In this document: positions 60,355 through 64,000 of the stretch, one piece after another
Numbering within the stretch: position 1 is the first letter of the stretch
How the letters are laid out: the number at the start of each line of letters is the position of its first letter
DNA from: Tetrapisispora phaffii CBS 4417
Taxonomy: Eukaryota > Ascomycota > Saccharomycetes > Saccharomycetales > Saccharomycetaceae
Length of the DNA stretch: 64,000 bases
Assembly (NCBI RefSeq): GCF_000236905.1
Contig: NC_016520.1
Location: forward strand, 744,001 to 808,000
Reading direction: 5' to 3'
Position numbers and translations under genes: made by a program
The notes under the pieces: generated by a model
What the model was told of the DNA's origin: nothing
What the model saw: the letters and a program-made list of their open reading frames with translations, nothing else
The model's database searches: none

Positions 60355-62004
60355 TTATAATGCAATTATGATACCATTGCTACTAGAGTATGCAACAGAG
60401 ATTGCATTAGATTCAATATTCCATGATATATCAAAAATGCATTTACCTTCTTTGCGACATTGATAGTTACCATATATTGGTATTGCTATAGGTCCTAGAT
60501 TGCTGTTATTATTTCTATTCATTTCATCTCGGCTCTCTAAATTCTTATTTAGAGTATTAATAGCAGATTTAATGTCATATATAATTATTTGACCATCCAT
60601 AAAACCTACAGCATATTTAGTCTTATCATGTGATAATTGTCCAGCAAATATAGGTATATCATCTGCAATAGATAAACCAACTAATGCATTATTTTTACGA
60701 GACCAAATACGAGTTGAACCATCCATGGAGGATGATATAATGTATTTTTCGTCAATCCAAGAACCTGAAACAATGCTTTGAGAGTGTCCATAAAAGCAAT
60801 TACTAGAATTACTACTACCACCTAACCATACTCTTAATGTATGATCATCAGAAGCGCTCAATAATAATCGACTTTTCTTGTTCATTTCTAATACACTAAT
60901 AGCACTTTGGTGTCCTTGAAGTTTACCCAATGGTTTCTTTTCAAATGCATGGAATACTACTATCGTGTTATCCAGCCCAGGAATCACAAATCTACTATCA
61001 TCTACCCATTCTAGATCAACTCCCAATGAATGAGATGAAGAAGAAGATTCCTTTAAGTCCAGATGTTGCATAGCAGTTCCCGTCTGAGAATTCCATAAAA
61101 TTGTTACATTATCCACGTCACTGCTTATGAAATAATTACCCAAAGTATTCCATTTCACAGTGACAATGGCAGATCTGTGAAAGTTCAACACGTTTTGCAA
61201 CCTACCATCTTTACTCCAAATTCTTAATTCTCCATTTTGAACACCTGTTATAATACTTTCACCATTTGGTGACCATGCTAGTGCTGATATTTTATTTGAT
61301 GTGCTAGTAGAAGACACAGCCAAGGCTGATGGATGCCTTAACTCGTAAGTATTTTCCACTCTCCACTCAGAAGTATCTTTATCAACTGCATATTTGATTA
61401 ATTTTGCAACAGAGTTGTTATCTCCATATGCAAGCATTGCTGACTCTACTGGATTCCAAGAAGAGAGTGAAATAACATCTAGCTCCTGTACCTCTTTTAA
61501 TGTCTTGATAAAATTGTCAGCTTTATTTATATTTTCATTTTTCGAGCTCTCCATTAATATCTTATCACTTTCTATATTATTTTCATGTTTACTTTTGTCA
61601 GCATTTTCGTTTGCAGTAGTTTCAGTATTACTACAAATTGAACCTGCTTGTGATTTAACATATTCTGAATCATGTTCTAATATAAATTTTCCGTTTGAAA
61701 CTAAATCTGGATATTTTTCCTTATCAATTTGCAATGCTTGTACAAGGTTAAAATCTTCTTTGTAATGGGTTTCATCTATAGGAGCGACTTCACCGTTGTA
61801 TTTGACCAGTAACTCACTCTCAGAATATAATATACCTTTTTGTACTAAATTGACCAACGTACCCAACGGTACGGTATTTTTATACTTCTCATCGAATTCC
61901 AGAACTCTCGTTTCTTCTTGTAATGCTAGAGCAGACACTTCATGCCCAGCCTCCTGGCAATATCGCCATATTAAATAGTTCAATTCTTCACTTGTGATAC
62001 TCAT
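60355..62004 (-). CDS. SIF2: Set3C subunit Sif2, LisH and WD40 protein
   Basis: Subunit of the Set3 histone-deacetylase complex, which represses meiotic genes, and a relative of human TBL1. The 549-residue protein compares with 535 in S. cerevisiae. A LisH dimerisation motif is at the N terminus (EELNYLIWRYCQEAGHEVSALAL, residues 6-28). A Glu/Asn/Ser-rich linker follows (about 120-170), then an eight-bladed WD40 propeller from about residue 180. Several blades end in W-D/K/R-like turns (GELRIWSKDGR, VTILWNSQTG, HTLRVWLGG, STRIWSRKN). It is YBR103W, next to EXO84 (YBR102C), as here. Confidence 0.94.
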   Translation of the reverse strand: MSITSEELNYLIWRYCQEAGHEVSALALQEETRVLEFDEKYKNTVPLGTLVNLVQKGILYSESELLVKYNGEVAPIDETHYKEDFNLVQALQIDKEKYPDLVSNGKFILEHDSEYVKSQAGSICSNTETTANENADKSKHENNIESDKILMESSKNENINKADNFIKTLKEVQELDVISLSSWNPVESAMLAYGDNNSVAKLIKYAVDKDTSEWRVENTYELRHPSALAVSSTSTSNKISALAWSPNGESIITGVQNGELRIWSKDGRLQNVLNFHRSAIVTVKWNTLGNYFISSDVDNVTILWNSQTGTAMQHLDLKESSSSSHSLGVDLEWVDDSRFVIPGLDNTIVVFHAFEKKPLGKLQGHQSAISVLEMNKKSRLLLSASDDHTLRVWLGGSSNSSNCFYGHSQSIVSGSWIDEKYIISSSMDGSTRIWSRKNNALVGLSIADDIPIFAGQLSHDKTKYAVGFMDGQIIIYDIKSAINTLNKNLESRDEMNRNNNSNLGPIAIPIYGNYQCRKEGKCIFDISWNIESNAISVAYSSSNGIIIAL

Positions 62005-62615
62005 TACACTATATATATAAGTAAAGTTGACTAGAGTAACTACCTTTCTATTGTTTATGTTTCCTTTCCGTTATCACAATAATAAGTGTACTAATGTATA
62101 GATGCACCAGTTTAGTAGCAACGATATGAAACGGGTTTAATATCAGCTGAATGAGCACCCTTCTTTCAATTAAATCGTTTGATAATAAAAATTAATTGAG
62201 GTCAGGACTACATGAATTAACCTTCACATTTACAACATAAATATATTGTTTAAATTCTTATCAATATTTCAATTTCTGTTTGTTAATTTTGAAGGTTTTG
62301 AAAATAAACAAAAAATTGAAAAATTGTATTGACACTCAAGAACAAGACAGGAGTGAGGATATAGATATTTACATTTTAACCATTGAGTTTGTTAAAAAGA
62401 TATTATATTTACTTAATCTGTAACAACACTATCCTAATTTTGTTATATTTGTAGTTGGGTTAAATTTTTACAATTTGAATGACTGACCATTTTATGATAG
62501 TTTATCCCATATAACATTAAAACTTTTATTTATCGCATAGACTAGATTGAAACGTTTGCTAATTAACCGTTAAACGTAACAAGATTGCACTTTTTATTGA
62601 TATACATATACGAAT
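62005..62615. promoter_or_regulatory. SIF2/EXO84 divergent promoter region
   Basis: 611 bp of AT-rich sequence between divergent starts. It contains one exact match to the 11-bp ARS consensus (ATTTACATTTT at 62367-62377), which may be chance in this composition. No gene seen. Confidence 0.35.
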
Positions 62616-64000
62616 ATGGTTGATTTTTCATTAAAGAAGGCTAGGACTAACTGGAAGAATGTCTCTGGATCACCTAGAAAGGGCAAAACTCCTCCTTCCC
62701 CTATTAAATTAAGTAGCAAGAAAGATGAGACCTCAAGCTCTAAAAAGAAAAAAAAGACCAAGAAGAAGAAGGATAATTTAGATTTGAACGTCTCCCCTGA
62801 GTACTCACAATTGCCAACGATCAATGCCAAAGAAAGAACAAAAGTTGCTTCGTCCATGCAGAGAAGATTATCTGTCCATACAGCAAACTATGCTCCCCCA
62901 AAAGTAGATTACTCAATGCCAATTCCACAAAATAATATATTGACTCAATATAACGATACTAATCAAACTACATCTGCTAGTACGGCCTTGGATTTCAATA
63001 ATAATAACAATATCAATAACATTAATTCTAACATTGAGTTACCTGCAAGAAGTGCTAAACGTGCTTCTGCCATGTATGCTTTACCCAAATCATCAGATGT
63101 TTCTTTAGCAATGAATAAACACCAGACTGACAGAGGAGCTATCTTGCAGCCTGCTTCCTTAAGACGTATCTTGGCTGATCCTAATTTCAATGCCAAGAAT
63201 TTTGTAAAGCAAAATCTGGGAGATGCAACCGCGTTAGATATCGATAAATTCACTTCAAATTTAACAAGTTTGTCAATTGAGGTACAAGAAGATGTTAAAC
63301 AAAATGTCAATCAATCGTACAAAGAAATAATGACAGTTAATAATGATTTAAATATAACAAACTCAGAATTGAAAAATTTGAGAAAGAGTATAAATGATTT
63401 ATATGAAATAATGCAGCAATTTATGACATTAGCAGAAGGGAGAATTAAACAGGAACACCAAAATAGTAGAGAATCGCATGCAGAATCCACCAGTCATAAA
63501 AATAAAGGATTACTGCCACCAGTTAGATCTAGTAATTCATCAAAATCAAGAAATCGTTCCAGTGTAATGATTTTGGAAAAAATGTGGGATGCTGATTTAT
63601 CTGTGCTCTATAAAAATGTTGAAGGGTCAAAGAAACTGCTTGGCAATAATTCTAATAGGCATATTCTATATGAGGGCAACGATTGGATAGAGTTAAATAT
63701 TGCAACATTAAAACCGCTTCAGGTTGTTAAGCTATACGTATTGAACGATGTTGTATTAATTGCGAAAAGACAGTCAAATAGTTCTGAACTTACAGCGTCT
63801 CAATGCTTTAATCTAAGAGATCTAAGCGTAAAACCAGACAAAGAATCCGGTAATAAATTATATTTTAATGTCAGTTCTTCCAGCAAATTGCTATTCCAAA
63901 CAAGGAACAACAATGAAACATTCCAGTTTTTGAATACATTCAGAAGTGCAAAAGATGATTTATCTGATATATTAAAATTTGAGGAAGAAAAATCCAAAAA
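62616..64000 (+). CDS. EXO84: Exocyst subunit Exo84, 5' part (runs off the window)
   Basis: Exo84 is a subunit of the exocyst, which tethers secretory vesicles to the plasma membrane, and also has a reported link to splicing. About 461 codons of roughly 750 are present. The start ATG at 62616 gives MVDFSLKKARTNWKNV, close to the yeast start. Conserved parts are RERTKVA-type with SSMQRRLSVHTANYAPPKVDYSM (about 70-100), PASLRRILADPNFNAKNFVKQNLGDATALDIDKFTSNLTSLSIEVQEDVK (about 175-225) and SSVMILEKMWDADLSVLYKNVEGSKK (about 312-337). The PH-like region around SQCFNLRDLSVKP follows (about 395). The frame is open to the edge of the window. Confidence 0.95.
   Translation, partial: MVDFSLKKARTNWKNVSGSPRKGKTPPSPIKLSSKKDETSSSKKKKKTKKKKDNLDLNVSPEYSQLPTINAKERTKVASSMQRRLSVHTANYAPPKVDYSMPIPQNNILTQYNDTNQTTSASTALDFNNNNNINNINSNIELPARSAKRASAMYALPKSSDVSLAMNKHQTDRGAILQPASLRRILADPNFNAKNFVKQNLGDATALDIDKFTSNLTSLSIEVQEDVKQNVNQSYKEIMTVNNDLNITNSELKNLRKSINDLYEIMQQFMTLAEGRIKQEHQNSRESHAESTSHKNKGLLPPVRSSNSSKSRNRSSVMILEKMWDADLSVLYKNVEGSKKLLGNNSNRHILYEGNDWIELNIATLKPLQVVKLYVLNDVVLIAKRQSNSSELTASQCFNLRDLSVKPDKESGNKLYFNVSSSSKLLFQTRNNNETFQFLNTFRSAKDDLSDILKFEEEKSK

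Noticed and set aside
62367..62377. ARS consensus match in the SIF2/EXO84 intergenic region
   Set aside because: An 11-bp degenerate consensus occurs often in AT-rich DNA. No supporting B elements were checked, so I list it only as a note.

Overview
The window is a 64 kb piece of budding-yeast nuclear chromosome. It comes from an AT-rich, intron-poor genome of the Saccharomycetaceae, close to but not Saccharomyces cerevisiae. The genes are compact and mostly single-exon, the proteins are close homologues of named S. cerevisiae proteins, and the one clear intron has GTATGT / TACTAAC / AG signals. tRNA-Glu(UUC) and tRNA-Ser(UGA) are present, with solo Ty1-like LTRs upstream of both.

Layout: SRP54, SUA7, OPY1, ASA1 and a YPR084W-like P-loop protein (0-8.6 kb); VMA2, a probable MEO1 micro-gene, CBP6 and TEF1/EF-1alpha (9.4-14.8 kb); a gene-poor stretch, a YPR078C-position gene, a solo LTR, tRNA-Glu, OPY2, another gene-poor stretch and transketolase (14.8-25.4 kb); NOT5, LYS2, RAD16 and tRNA-Ser (25.7-36.1 kb); an accessory island with LTRs at both ends (36.3-41.2 kb); then SPE3, ALG1, AIM3, IML3, ISA2, UBA3, PHO88, VID24/GID4, the YPR063C (Asterix) gene with an intron, FCY1, JID1, YMC1/2, TFB4, SIF2 and the 5' part of EXO84, which runs off the right edge.

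Gene order: every conserved gene maps to one of two duplicated S. cerevisiae regions, YBR102-YBR129 or YPR056-YPR089. The two sets are interleaved in a single descending order, and all orientations agree (every W gene is on -, every C gene on +). This is the ancestral pre-duplication order with many members missing (for example CYC8, TPS1, GRS1, ARO7, BRR1, ATG14, HOS1). It fits a post-whole-genome-duplication species that sorted its duplicates differently from Saccharomyces, such as the Vanderwaltozyma/Tetrapisispora side. That species placement is inference.

The most unusual part is 36.3-41.2 kb, which breaks the ancestral order between RAD16 and SPE3. Two same-direction solo LTRs flank a gene for a 391-residue, membrane-inserted, cysteine-containing protein with three spaced Lys-Arg (Kex2-type) sites, whose layout resembles yeast killer preprotoxins. 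They also flank a gene for a small 116-residue protein with about three membrane segments. Neither is in the ancestral order. The LTR family itself carries an internal tandem duplication of about 137 bp that includes the gag start codon.

The remaining genes are housekeeping: protein targeting, transcription, V-ATPase, translation, lysine, polyamine, pyrimidine and pentose metabolism, N-glycosylation, kinetochore, Fe-S assembly, neddylation, ubiquitin-mediated enzyme turnover, DNA repair and exocytosis. They show no operon-like linkage.
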